This document shows positions 40,928-49,091 of a DNA stretch of 64,000 bases, piece after piece (position 1 is the first letter of the stretch; the number at the start of each line of letters is the position of its first letter). Below the pieces are notes generated by a model that did no database searches, was not told the DNA's origin, and worked only from the letters and a program-made list of their open reading frames with translations. The DNA comes from Actinoplanes ianthinogenes (lineage in GTDB: Bacteria > Actinomycetota > Actinomycetes > Mycobacteriales > Micromonosporaceae): the NCBI RefSeq assembly GCF_018324205.1, contig NZ_AP023356.1, forward strand, positions 5,872,001 to 5,936,000, read 5' to 3'. The position numbers and the translations under genes are program-made.

Positions 40928-42100
40928 ATGAACATGGTCGCCGAAATGCTGCTGAACGAGCCGGCCCCGGTGGCGATCTGGGGCGCCCTCTGGCTGGCCA
41001 CCGTGCCGGCCATGGTGGTCCTCGCCAGCCCGGCGAAAGTGCGCAATCCGGGCCGGGCGCTGGCCGACGCGTGGGCGTTTCTGATCGGCCGTCCGGCCCG
41101 CCCGCGACCGGCGGCCGAGGCCGCCGAACCGGCCGACTTCTTCGTCACCGACGCGATCACCGCGGCGTTCGCGGCGGACGCGGCCCGCTCCTACGTCACG
41201 GTCGCCGCGGAGGAGGGAGCCGCTTTCCGGTACGCCGTTCCGGCCGCTCCCGTTTCCGCCCCTGCCGCCGTTTCCGGGAACGGTGCGACCGCCGTTTCCG
41301 GCGCCTCCCCCGTTTCGGATGAGGCCGTTTCCGAGAACCGCACGCCGGTCGTCCCCGCTGTTCTGAATGAGACGATTTCCCCGGATCACACCGTCACCGG
41401 ATCATCCGTTTCGGAGGTGTCCGGCGCCCGGGCGCTGTCCGGCCGGCACGCGCTCCTCGGCCGGCTCTTCCGGGGTGCCGAGGCCCGCCGCGCGGAGCGC
41501 CTGCGGCAGCAGGCCGGCGCGGTCCGCGCGGTCCGGTACGCCGAGGAGGTGCGGGTCGCGGCGGAGCGCGCCGGATACGCCGCGGACCGCTGGCAGGAGC
41601 ACTGGGAGGCGGCCTCCGAGCGGGTCGACGCGGCGTTCCGGGCCTGGCAGGCGGCCGACTCCCGGGTGCTGCGCAGCCGGCGGGCCGCCGCGTTCGGCAC
41701 CCCGTGGACCGTGCAGAGCCCGGCCGAGTACGCCGACCGCGAGCGGCACCTGCACCTCGCTGTCCGGGCCGCCGCCGAGCGGGGCGAACTGCCGACCAGC
41801 GCGGTCGCCGACGCGCTGACCGGCCGGGGCGGCTGGGACGCCCGGCTGCACCCGGTCGACCAGGAACTGGTCATCCAGCGGGCGAGCGCGGCGCACCTGG
41901 AGGCGGTCTGGAAGCGGGCCGTCGAGGCGGAGCGGCTGGCCTGGCGGGACGCGCAGGCCGCCCGGCGCAACTGGCAGAGCCTCTGCCAGGAGGGGATCCT
42001 CGCGGCCGCGCAGGCGACCGCGGTCCGGCACCTGCTTCCGGTCGAGCCGGCTGCCGCTCCGGTCGCGGGGTGCGCGGCGCCGGTCGCCCGCGTCGCCTGA
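40928..42100 (+). CDS. Membrane-anchored protein with VS-rich linker and helical C-terminus
   Basis: 390 aa from the ATG at 40928. One hydrophobic segment (APVAIWGALWLATVPAMVVLA) near the N-terminus, then a linker (about 105-175) with recurrent VS units (AVSGN, AVSGAS, PVSDEAVSEN, SVSEVSG) encoded by GTTTCC/GTTTCG, then an Ala/Arg/Glu-rich helical domain with many Trp (RWQEHWEAASERVDAAFRAWQAAD). Probably a membrane-tethered coiled-coil or binding protein. No family recognised. Confidence 0.7.
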   Translation: MNMVAEMLLNEPAPVAIWGALWLATVPAMVVLASPAKVRNPGRALADAWAFLIGRPARPRPAAEAAEPADFFVTDAITAAFAADAARSYVTVAAEEGAAFRYAVPAAPVSAPAAVSGNGATAVSGASPVSDEAVSENRTPVVPAVLNETISPDHTVTGSSVSEVSGARALSGRHALLGRLFRGAEARRAERLRQQAGAVRAVRYAEEVRVAAERAGYAADRWQEHWEAASERVDAAFRAWQAADSRVLRSRRAAAFGTPWTVQSPAEYADRERHLHLAVRAAAERGELPTSAVADALTGRGGWDARLHPVDQELVIQRASAAHLEAVWKRAVEAERLAWRDAQAARRNWQSLCQEGILAAAQATAVRHLLPVEPAAAPVAGCAAPVARVA

Positions 42101-42141
42101 CAGCAGCAGAATCCAGCCCCCGCCCGGCGGCGCGCCGGGGT

Positions 42142-42202
42142 GGTGACCGGGAGCGGTCCTGGCGGCGCGGCCGGGCGGTGACCAGGGGCGGTCCTGGCGG
42201 CG
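42142..42202 (+). repeat. Paired 26-bp direct repeat
   Basis: GGTGACCGGGAGCGGTCC at 42142 onward recurs 35 bp later at 42177 as GGTGACCAGGGGCGGTCC; the 26-bp units differ at two positions. It lies between two convergent genes. Confidence 0.6.
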
Positions 42203-42229
42203 TACCGAAAGAGGCTCTTGATCGGAAAA

Positions 42230-42269
42230 GGCCGCGCCCGGCCGGGGGACCGCCGGCCGGGCGCGGGCC
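42230..42269 (-). terminator. Terminator of the serine protease gene
   Basis: GGCCGCGCCCGGCCGG pairs with CCGGCCGGGCGCGGGCC across a seven-base loop, followed on the minus strand by CTTTTCC. It abuts the protease stop at 42272. Confidence 0.75.
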
Positions 42270-42271
42270 GG

Positions 42272-43099
42272 CTACGGCTTGGTCAGCAAGCAGCCGGACT
42301 TGGTCAGGTCGATGGTGCGGGAGCTGGTCAGGCAGGTGGTGAACCAGTACGTCTGCTCGCCGTAGCTCTGCCCCTGGTACGCGTGCGTGGTGCCGTTCGC
42401 GTCGACCTCGCACGGGTTGTTCAGGGTGCACATCTCGCCGTCGTCGTTCCCGGTGTTGTTGATGCCGACGATCTGCCCGCTGGTGGCGTCGACGATCGGC
42501 GAGCCGGAGGTGCCGTGGATGGTGTCGCAGCCGGCGTTGTAGCGGATCGAGTCGTGCCAGGTCCACTCGTCCTCGCGGAGCGTGCCGACGAAGCTGTCGA
42601 TCTTGCAGGACCAGATCCGCTTCCAGTAGCTGGACGGGATGCTGATCGTCGCGCCGGCCGTCGGGTGGCTCGCCGAGATGGTCAGCGCGGTCGCGCCGTA
42701 GCGGCTGCTGAGGGTGGCGTACGTGCTGCTGAGCCGGTACAGGGTGACGTCGGTGCCGGTCATCGTGGCGTACAGGATCCGGTCCGCGCGGACCGTGCCG
42801 AGGGAGCTGCCGCTGCTGCTCAGCAGGGTGCCGGAGCGGCTGCTGCTGCGGTTCTGCAGGACGGTGCCGGACGGTATCAGGCCGCCCTCGTAACAGTGTC
42901 CGTTCGTGAGCATCATGGCCCGGTCGGTGCTGACCGACGTGGGGTAACGGACCAGGGCCGCCGAGCAGTTGCTCAGCTTGATGGTGGAGGCCAGGGTGGT
43001 CGCCGCCAGGGTTGTGGCGGGTGCCGCGTGGGCCGGAGCGGGGCCGGCCAGAACCGCGGCGGCGGCCGCGACGGCGGCGAGTGCGCTGCGAAGGCGCAT
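42272..43099 (-). CDS. Secreted trypsin-like serine protease (S1 family)
   Basis: 275 aa. The signal peptide runs to about 25 (AHAAPA). The catalytic triad can be read as His68 (TNGHC), Asp117 (TDVTLYRL) and Ser198 (GTSGSPIV, a variant of GDSGGP). Cysteine pairs around the active site (SNCS/GHC; SCKI/AGCD) and near the C-terminus fit disulphides. An extracellular endopeptidase. It ends in its own terminator. Confidence 0.9.
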   Translation of the reverse strand: MRLRSALAAVAAAAAVLAGPAPAHAAPATTLAATTLASTIKLSNCSAALVRYPTSVSTDRAMMLTNGHCYEGGLIPSGTVLQNRSSSRSGTLLSSSGSSLGTVRADRILYATMTGTDVTLYRLSSTYATLSSRYGATALTISASHPTAGATISIPSSYWKRIWSCKIDSFVGTLREDEWTWHDSIRYNAGCDTIHGTSGSPIVDATSGQIVGINNTGNDDGEMCTLNNPCEVDANGTTHAYQGQSYGEQTYWFTTCLTSSRTIDLTKSGCLLTKP

Positions 43100-43246
43100 G
43101 CGAGGGTCGTCCCTTCAGCGGGGTGACGGGACCCGCCGCCGGGTGGGCGGCGATCGTCACCGAGCGGTCAACGGTGCACGTACCCTGGCATTGGTGCAGG
43201 TCGATGTCAATGGTCATCGATCTTGACTGGGAACGACCATGAAAAA

Positions 43247-43274
43247 GCTGTAGCACCCGGATGGGTGCTACAGC
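43247..43274 (-). terminator. Rho-independent terminator of the DUF397/XRE operon
   Basis: A perfect 12-bp stem, GCTGTAGCACCC / GGGTGCTACAGC, with a GGAT loop, followed on the minus strand by five Ts. Confidence 0.88.
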
Positions 43275-43341
43275 TTCCCTCACATCATGCACCTAAGAAG
43301 TTCGGAACAACCCTTCCGTCGGTGCGAGCCGATCGGTAGGC

Positions 43342-43575
43342 TCACGAAGCGATATCGAACTCGCCGTCCTTGGCAGAGTCCACGAAGGCGGTCCACTCCG
43401 CCGTCGTGAACAAGAGAGCTGGTCCCATCCGGTTCTTGCTGTCACGGACGGCGATTCCCTCGTCGAGGAACGCAACCTCGACACAGTTGTTGCCGCCGTT
43501 GCCGTTGCTGCGACTGCCTTTCCGCCAGACGGCACCGTTGATCTGGTGCGCGAGCAACTCGGCACCTCCCTCCAT
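43342..43575 (-). CDS. DUF397 small protein
   Basis: 77 aa. The family pattern is clear: WRKGSRSNGNGGNNCVEVAFLDEGIAVRDSKN, then FTTAEWTAFVDSAKDGEF. DUF397 proteins are encoded next to DUF5753-type XRE regulators in actinomycetes (the Scr1/WhiJ-type pairs) and act with them, in some cases like a toxin/antitoxin set. Here it follows that regulator on the same strand, 20 bp downstream, ahead of a strong terminator. Confidence 0.92.
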   Translation of the reverse strand: MEGGAELLAHQINGAVWRKGSRSNGNGGNNCVEVAFLDEGIAVRDSKNRMGPALLFTTAEWTAFVDSAKDGEFDIAS

Positions 43576-43595
43576 TGCGATAGCTTCGGGAGTCG

Positions 43596-44444
43596 CTAAG
43601 CGGTGAGCAGACCCTCGATCATCTTGATGGTGGTGCGATGGTCGAGCGCCCTGTTGCTCAATCGCTCGAACTCCTGCCGGTATCGAGCAACCTCAGTCGG
43701 CTGCTCCTCGTAATAGTCTCCCGCGAGACCTTCGAGGTAGACAACATCCGAAAGAGTGGTATCCCGAAATTCCAAAAGTGTGGCAGCCCCACCGAGGAAC
43801 GGATGTTCGCCGGCACCGAACGGCATGATTTGCAGCGATACATTCGACAATTTAGCTATTTCAATCAAATGTTCGAGCTGTGCCTTCATGGTGTCCGCGC
43901 CGCCGACCATGCGGCGCACCGCGGCCTCGTCGACGATCGCGGCCAGCTCCAGCGGGCGCTCCCCGGTCAGCCGGGTCTGCCGCGTGAGCCGCAGCGAGAT
44001 GCGCCGGTCGATGTGCTGCGGCGGGTCATTCGATCGACCGGTACTGATCAGTGCCCGCATGTACGACTCGGTTTGCAGCAGGCCGGGCAGGATGATCGGC
44101 TCCCAGGACCGCATCGACGTGGCGGCCGCCTCCAGCCCGACGAAGTTGCCCGGACGCATGATGTCGCGGTAGTCGGTCCACCAGGTCCGCTCCCGGGAGA
44201 GCCGGGCCAACTCGACGAGCGCCTCCCGGTACTCCGGGTCCTCGACGTTGTAGAGAGTCAATAGATCTCGGACATCGCGGGGCGTCACCGCGACCCGCGC
44301 CGTCTCGATCCGGGTGACCTTGGCGGAGTGCCACTCGAAATGCCGGGACACCTCTTGCTGGGTCAAACGCGCCGCCTCGCGGCAACGCTTGAGCTCCGCG
44401 CCGAGTCGCCGGCGACGCAGTGTCGGACCCTCAATATCGGACAC
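43596..44444 (-). CDS. XRE-family regulator with DUF5753 (Scr1/WhiJ type)
   Basis: 282 aa from the GTG at 44444 with AGGGAG seven bases upstream. The HTH reads RLTQQEVSRHFEWHSAKVTRIETARVAV. DUF5753 follows (about 90-282: WWTDYRDIMRPGNFVGLEAAATSMRSWEPIILPGLLQTESYMRALI), ending in YRQEFERLSNRALD. Such regulators pair with DUF397 partners and control development or metabolism. The divergent 249-bp region ahead holds an inverted repeat at 44567-44585, a candidate operator. Confidence 0.93.
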   Translation of the reverse strand: MSDIEGPTLRRRRLGAELKRCREAARLTQQEVSRHFEWHSAKVTRIETARVAVTPRDVRDLLTLYNVEDPEYREALVELARLSRERTWWTDYRDIMRPGNFVGLEAAATSMRSWEPIILPGLLQTESYMRALISTGRSNDPPQHIDRRISLRLTRQTRLTGERPLELAAIVDEAAVRRMVGGADTMKAQLEHLIEIAKLSNVSLQIMPFGAGEHPFLGGAATLLEFRDTTLSDVVYLEGLAGDYYEEQPTEVARYRQEFERLSNRALDHRTTIKMIEGLLTA

Positions 44445-44566
44445 CTGTGACTCCCTAATGGTCCCTAGGAAGCTGATGTTACGAGCGTTCCTCACAGTCC
44501 AGGTACCCCCATTCATGATCGACAATTGATGATCACGAAACGGGTGTTGAGCAGCAGGGACTGAAT

Positions 44567-44585
44567 AAGAAGTCTAGTACTTCTT
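44567..44585. promoter_or_regulatory. 19-bp inverted repeat between the XRE and GPP34 genes
   Basis: AAGAAGT-CTAGT-ACTTCTT, perfect 7-bp arms around a 5-bp spacer, in an AT-richer divergent intergenic region. It is a plausible operator for the DUF5753 regulator or a promoter element. ATGATC motifs recur nearby (44517, 44529, 44655). Confidence 0.55.
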
Positions 44586-44693
44586 GCATTGACCTTGCTG
44601 TCGGGGACATGATGCTGCGGACATCGAGTTCTGTCTTGTTTGCTACAAAGGCAAAATGATCATTGGAACTGGCGTCTAAGGGGCGTGGCGCAA

Positions 44694-45335
44694 GTGTTGG
44701 CTGACCAGTACTACCTGATCGCACACGAGGACCGCACCGGTCGGTCCAGGCTGCATCCCCGCGCTACCGGCCTCGGATTGGCTGCCGCATTACTCTCCGA
44801 GCTGGTGCTCGAAGGGCGTATCGGCGTCAGCGAGGGCGACCTTTTCATCATTGATCAACGGCCGCCCCGCGATGCGCTCGCGCACGACATTCTTGATCTC
44901 CTTTGCGCCCAGTCACAGCACCGCGACGTGCGGACCTGGCTGGCATTCCTCGCGCAGGATTCGGCACTCCGGGTCGCCGAGCGCCTGATGCGCGTCGGCG
45001 CCGTCGAGGCGGTCACCCGGCGCCGCATGCTCGGCACCACGCAGACCCTCTACATGCCGAACACCGCCCGCCAGCGCAACGCCGCCGCCTGGGCCTCCAC
45101 CCGGATCGCCAACATGCTGGTCCGCGGCATGGACCTGAGCGCCGCCGACCGGATGCTGGTCGGCATCGTCGTCGCCACCGGCCTCACCCGGCACGTCATG
45201 TACGGGTTCGAGAACTACCCGCACATCTACCACGCGCTGCCCGGGATGATCGCCTCCCTGCCGAACGATCTTCGTGAGCTCGTCGAGTGCACCGAGTCGT
45301 CGGTCGGGTCGGCGCTGACGGTGGGACGCCGGTGA
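44694..45335 (+). CDS. GPP34 (GOLPH3/Vps74-like) family protein
   Basis: 213 aa from the GTG at 44694, placed ten bases after AAGGGG. LADQYYLIAHEDRTGRSRLHPRATGLGLAAALLSELVLEGRIGV is the GPP34 N-terminal signature, and the rest is helical with RRMLGTTQTLYMPNTARQRN. Eukaryotic relatives bind PI4P and retain Golgi enzymes; the actinobacterial versions have no settled role. Its stop overlaps the permease GTG (GTGA), giving a coupled three-gene operon with a permease and an acetyltransferase. Confidence 0.88.
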   Translation: MLADQYYLIAHEDRTGRSRLHPRATGLGLAAALLSELVLEGRIGVSEGDLFIIDQRPPRDALAHDILDLLCAQSQHRDVRTWLAFLAQDSALRVAERLMRVGAVEAVTRRRMLGTTQTLYMPNTARQRNAAAWASTRIANMLVRGMDLSAADRMLVGIVVATGLTRHVMYGFENYPHIYHALPGMIASLPNDLRELVECTESSVGSALTVGRR

Positions 45336-47026
45336 GCCGAGGACGGCACCAGCGTCGCCGCGACAACGTCGACCGCTGGGCCGGGACGATGCTGACCGAG
45401 CTGCACGCGCGCTCGGCCGGGCCGACCGACATCGTCAGTCAGACCCTGGCCAGCAACCGGCTCGGGGTGCCGTCGGTGGTCTTCTTCGGGGTGGCCGGCG
45501 CGGCGCCGCTCACCGTGATCATCGGGGCCATCTCGACGATCTACGCGGTCGTCGGCAACACCGCGCTGCCGCTGGTCTACCTCGTGGTCGCCGCGATCCT
45601 GTCGCTGTTCACCGTCGGCTTCGTGGCCATGAGCCGGCACATCGTCAACTCCGGGGCGTTCTACTCCTACATCAGCCACGGGCTGGGCCGGGAGCTCGGC
45701 ATCTCGGCCGCGCTGGTCGCCCTCGCGGCGTACTCGATGATGCAGGCCGGTCTCTTCGGCCTGTTCGGCGTGGTCGCGTCGAGCGTGCTCGGCGCGGTCG
45801 GGCTGAACGCGTCCTGGGTGGCCTGTGCCCTGGTGGCCTGGGCGGTCGTCGCCGTGCTCGGCATGCTCTGGGTGGATTTGAGCGGCCGGGTGCTCGGCGT
45901 CCTGCTGATCGCCGAGATCGCCGTGGTGCTCATCTACGACCTGGTGATGGTCGCCAACCCGGCCGACGGCGGAGTCAGCTTCGCCACGTTCAACCCGTCG
46001 CAGCTGATGACCCCCGAGGTGGTGGCCATGATGGTGCTCGCCATCGGCGGCTTCACCGGCTTCGAGGCGACGGTGGTGCTCTCCGAGGAGGCGAAGGACC
46101 CGAAACGCACGATCACCCGGGCCACCCACATCGCGCTGCTGATCACCGGCCTGATGTGCGCGCTCTCCGCCTGGGCCATGTCGGTCGGCGCCGGCACCGA
46201 CCGGATCGCGGCCGAGGCCAAGGAGCAGACGACCAACCTGGTCTTCAGCCTGGTCGGCCCGCACGTGCCGGACATCATGATCACCCTCGGCTACGTGCTC
46301 TTCATGACCAGTATCTTCGCTGCCCTGCTGGCCTTCCACGCGGCCGTGTCGCGCTATCAGTTCGCCCTGGGCCGGGAGCGGATCCTGCCCAGCCGGTGGG
46401 GATACACCCACCCGCGGACCGGCGCGCCGGTGGTCGGCTCGATCACCCAGAGCGTGCTGTCCCTCGGGGTGATCATCGGGTACTGGCTGGCCGGGGCCGA
46501 CCCGCTGGTCCAGCTCTTCGGTTACCTCACCTCGGTCGGCGGCCTGGGCGTGCTGATCCTGATGTGGGGCACCTCGGCCGCGGTGATCGCGTTCTTCCTG
46601 CGGCATCCGCACCGGGAGAACGCGTGGCGCAGCAAGATCTCGCCGATCATCTCGTTCTTCCTGCTCAGCGTCATCCTGTTCGCCACCGTGGTGGGCCTCG
46701 GCGACATCCTGGGGCTGGCCGACGACTCGATCTTCAACTGGGCGTTCTCGGCGGGCTACGGCGTGCTGGCCGTGCTCGGCGCGCTCTGGGCGGTCGCGGT
46801 GCGGTACTCCCGGCCGGAGGCGTACGCCTCGATCGGGCGCGGCGTGGACAACCGGCCGGTCGTGGACTTCTTCGAACCACCACCGCCGCACTCGCACTCC
46901 GTGGCGTTCCAGCATCACCCGCCGTTCGAGCCGGCGCCGTACGAGCAGGCCCCCTATGAGCAGGCGGCCTACGAGCAGCAGTTCGGTCCGTTCCCCCCGT
47001 TCGACCAAGTTGGGAAACCGCAATGA
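45332..47026 (+). CDS. APC-superfamily amino acid/amine permease
   Basis: 564 aa; GTG at 45332 chosen for the 4-bp overlap with the GPP34 stop (ATG at 45389 is the alternative). About twelve membrane segments. The first transport helix reads VVFFGVAGAAPLTVIIGAISTIYAVVGN, as in APC transporters, and the GGFTGFEATVVLSEEAKDPKRTI loop is a classic APC signature. The cytoplasmic C-terminus is long and ends in a Tyr/Glu/Gln repeat (APYEQAPYEQAAYEQQ). It imports or exchanges an amino acid or polyamine; the substrate is unknown. Confidence 0.9.
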   Translation: MSRGRHQRRRDNVDRWAGTMLTELHARSAGPTDIVSQTLASNRLGVPSVVFFGVAGAAPLTVIIGAISTIYAVVGNTALPLVYLVVAAILSLFTVGFVAMSRHIVNSGAFYSYISHGLGRELGISAALVALAAYSMMQAGLFGLFGVVASSVLGAVGLNASWVACALVAWAVVAVLGMLWVDLSGRVLGVLLIAEIAVVLIYDLVMVANPADGGVSFATFNPSQLMTPEVVAMMVLAIGGFTGFEATVVLSEEAKDPKRTITRATHIALLITGLMCALSAWAMSVGAGTDRIAAEAKEQTTNLVFSLVGPHVPDIMITLGYVLFMTSIFAALLAFHAAVSRYQFALGRERILPSRWGYTHPRTGAPVVGSITQSVLSLGVIIGYWLAGADPLVQLFGYLTSVGGLGVLILMWGTSAAVIAFFLRHPHRENAWRSKISPIISFFLLSVILFATVVGLGDILGLADDSIFNWAFSAGYGVLAVLGALWAVAVRYSRPEAYASIGRGVDNRPVVDFFEPPPPHSHSVAFQHHPPFEPAPYEQAPYEQAAYEQQFGPFPPFDQVGKPQ

Positions 47027-47637
47027 CCTACGCCATCCAGGAACTCGTGATCCGGCACGTGTCGCCGTTCGACACCGAGGAGATCACCGACCTCGTGGCC
47101 GAGGCGATGGGTGACGGCCCGGTCGCCCGCTGGCTGCAGCCCGATCCAGCCCTGCGCAGGCGTACGGCGCCCCGGTACTTCGAGATCTTCGTGGACTACG
47201 CCCTCCAGTACGGAGAGGTGTACAGCACCGCCGACGCCGAGGACGGCCGGATGTGCGGGGTGGCGCTCTGGTTCCCGCTCACCTCGATGATCCCGCCGCC
47301 GGCCGACTACGACCGGCGGATCAAGGAGGCCACCGAGACCGCGTCCGACCGGGTGCACGTCCTGGACGCGGCGGTCGACGCGCACCACCCGCTGGAGCCC
47401 CACCACTACCTGGCTTTCCTGGCCGTGCGGCCGACCCGGCAGAACGAGGGCATCGGCAGCGCGCTGCTCGACCGTCACCACGCCCGGCTGGACCGGGCCG
47501 GGCTTCCGGCCTATCTGGAGGCGAACGATCCGCGTAACCGGGATCTTTACCTCCGGCACGGCTACCAGGTCCGGTCCGTGATCCAGCTGCCCGACGGACC
47601 GCCCCTGTGGGGCATGTGGAGGGCGCCTATGGCATGA
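47023..47637 (+). CDS. GNAT-family N-acetyltransferase of the GPP34 operon
   Basis: 204 aa, with a four-base ATGA overlap with the permease stop. The GNAT pattern is clear: IRHVSPFDTEEITDLVAEAM at the start, LAFLAVRPTRQNEGIGSALL as the acetyl-CoA loop, and EANDPRNRDLYLRHGY near the end. Likely acetylates a small amine, plausibly one handled by the co-transcribed permease. That link is inference. Confidence 0.88.
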   Translation: MTYAIQELVIRHVSPFDTEEITDLVAEAMGDGPVARWLQPDPALRRRTAPRYFEIFVDYALQYGEVYSTADAEDGRMCGVALWFPLTSMIPPPADYDRRIKEATETASDRVHVLDAAVDAHHPLEPHHYLAFLAVRPTRQNEGIGSALLDRHHARLDRAGLPAYLEANDPRNRDLYLRHGYQVRSVIQLPDGPPLWGMWRAPMA

Positions 47638-47645
47638 GCCGACAA

Positions 47646-48200
47646 TCAGGCAGCCGTCGGGAATTCGTAGATCCAGAATGACTGCTGGTCCATGCATTCG
47701 GCTCGCAGCGCGCCCGAGGACAGTCGGCGCAACATGAGCCGGACGACGCGACCGAAGTTGCGTTGATCGTCGTTGTACCGGCAGTAGTCGATAGCGATCA
47801 TTCCGTTCCGGTCCGAGGCAGTGCGGTGCATGGCCTCGACCAGTTCGGCGAATGCCCGGGTGTCACGAGAGTCCTTGCCGACTGCGGTGAAGCCGACGTA
47901 CCAGATCTTCCTCTGCCGATAAAGATCCGGCCAGCGTCGCTCGAAGTATTCGGGGGCGATCAGTGGCATTGCCGAGAGATCGTTGGTGAAGGTGGACAGG
48001 CCACACAGCCGGCCACCGTCATCGAGGCACAGATACTTGTCGACCCGCTGGTCGCGCATCACCTCGTCGAACTCCGACTGGTACATCAGGTGTCGTTGTA
48101 CGGCCAGCGCCCGCAGATCTGTGAAAGCGCCCTCGTACAGTTCCCAGGCGGCCTTGTGCATCTCATCGCTGGGGATTTGATCGACGATCTTCACAAGCAT
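47646..48200 (-). CDS. Acetyltransferase-like hypothetical protein
   Basis: 184 aa from the ATG at 48200 with AAGGGGAG upstream. A GNAT-like topology is suggested by DEMHKAAWELYEGAF, RLCGLSTFTND (core strand), KIWYVGFTAVGKD and AFAELVEAMHRTA, but the RxxGxG acetyl-CoA loop is not obvious, so the assignment is weak. It faces a 464-bp gap that may hold a short gene on the other strand. Confidence 0.55.
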   Translation of the reverse strand: MLVKIVDQIPSDEMHKAAWELYEGAFTDLRALAVQRHLMYQSEFDEVMRDQRVDKYLCLDDGGRLCGLSTFTNDLSAMPLIAPEYFERRWPDLYRQRKIWYVGFTAVGKDSRDTRAFAELVEAMHRTASDRNGMIAIDYCRYNDDQRNFGRVVRLMLRRLSSGALRAECMDQQSFWIYEFPTAA

Positions 48201-48394
48201 GGCTGCTCCCCTTGCGGGCCCCGTGTGCCTGCCCGCTTCATCGTACTCAAGTTGATCGATGATGGTTGACCAACAGAGTACGTACGGCAATCGGCTCGGG
48301 ACAATGCGTTCCGGCGATTTGAGTGTGCCACTTTCCAGAAAGGAGGGTCGTTAGCGGAAAAGCATGCAACTTGCGAACTGGCAGGTGACAAGCC

Positions 48395-48643
48395 GTGTCG
48401 AGCCCGCTCGAACCCCCGCTGGAATTGGTTACGGGAAAGGTCAGCATTCCGCGAGTCGGCCTTTTTGCGGAATACACCGAGTACTGTACTTCCGGTACTG
48501 GACCTCAAGTCCTCACCGAACAGCCACCTGGCGGGATCCCTTCGACGACGGAGCGGGGCCGGCGCGGCCGGACACCGCGGGCCATCCCACCGAGCGATCA
48601 GTCCCCCCGCTCGCCGGATGGCCCGCATCCATGTGCCGACTGA
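48395..48643 (+). CDS. Possible short peptide gene
   Basis: 82 aa from the GTG at 48395 with AGGTGA upstream. The first half (VSSPLEPPLELVTGKVSIPRVGLFAEYTEYC in segments) has balanced composition, the second half is Pro/Arg-rich. It could be a real small protein or a chance frame. The rest of 48201-48664 holds nothing I recognise. Confidence 0.22.
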   Translation: MSSPLEPPLELVTGKVSIPRVGLFAEYTEYCTSGTGPQVLTEQPPGGIPSTTERGRRGRTPRAIPPSDQSPRSPDGPHPCAD

Positions 48644-48664
48644 TCGGGCCAGAGATCGAACACC

Positions 48665-49066
48665 TCAGGCGGCGCCGCGCCGGCTGCGGATCAGCGCGAC
48701 CACCAGGGTGGCGACCGCGGTGGCCAGGCCCAGCCCGAGCAGCAGCAGAACGGCGCCGGCGCCGTAGAGCCCGGTCGCGTCCTCGGCGGCGGCGGTGTAC
48801 GTCCAGGCGGCGGTGAAGGCCAGGGTCAGGGCGATCGAGACGAACGCCGGCCGCACCCCGGCGACCACCGCCCCGGCGAAGATCGCGAGCAGCGTCACGG
48901 CACAGCCGATCACCTGCCACGCCTCATAGGGCCCGCTGACCACCCCGGTGACCGGATCGGTCTGATACTCGTGATCCCAGCCCATCCAGCCGAACCAACT
49001 GCCGGCCGCCAGGACCGCCACCGCCACCACGCCGCCGACCTGCACCGATGCCCTGTTCCCCGCCAT
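48665..49066 (-). CDS. Small integral membrane protein
   Basis: 133 aa from the ATG at 49066 (three codons downstream of another ATG at 49075). Four hydrophobic segments: VGGVVAVAVLAAGSWFGWMG, WQVIGCAVTLLAIFAGAVVAGV, VSIALTLAFTAAWTYTAAA and GAVLLLLGLGLATAVATLVVALI, with a basic end. No family recognised; close to but not overlapping the LysE gene. Confidence 0.65.
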   Translation of the reverse strand: MAGNRASVQVGGVVAVAVLAAGSWFGWMGWDHEYQTDPVTGVVSGPYEAWQVIGCAVTLLAIFAGAVVAGVRPAFVSIALTLAFTAAWTYTAAAEDATGLYGAGAVLLLLGLGLATAVATLVVALIRSRRGAA

Positions 49067-49091
49067 GGCCGACACTGTATGCGGTGGTGGC

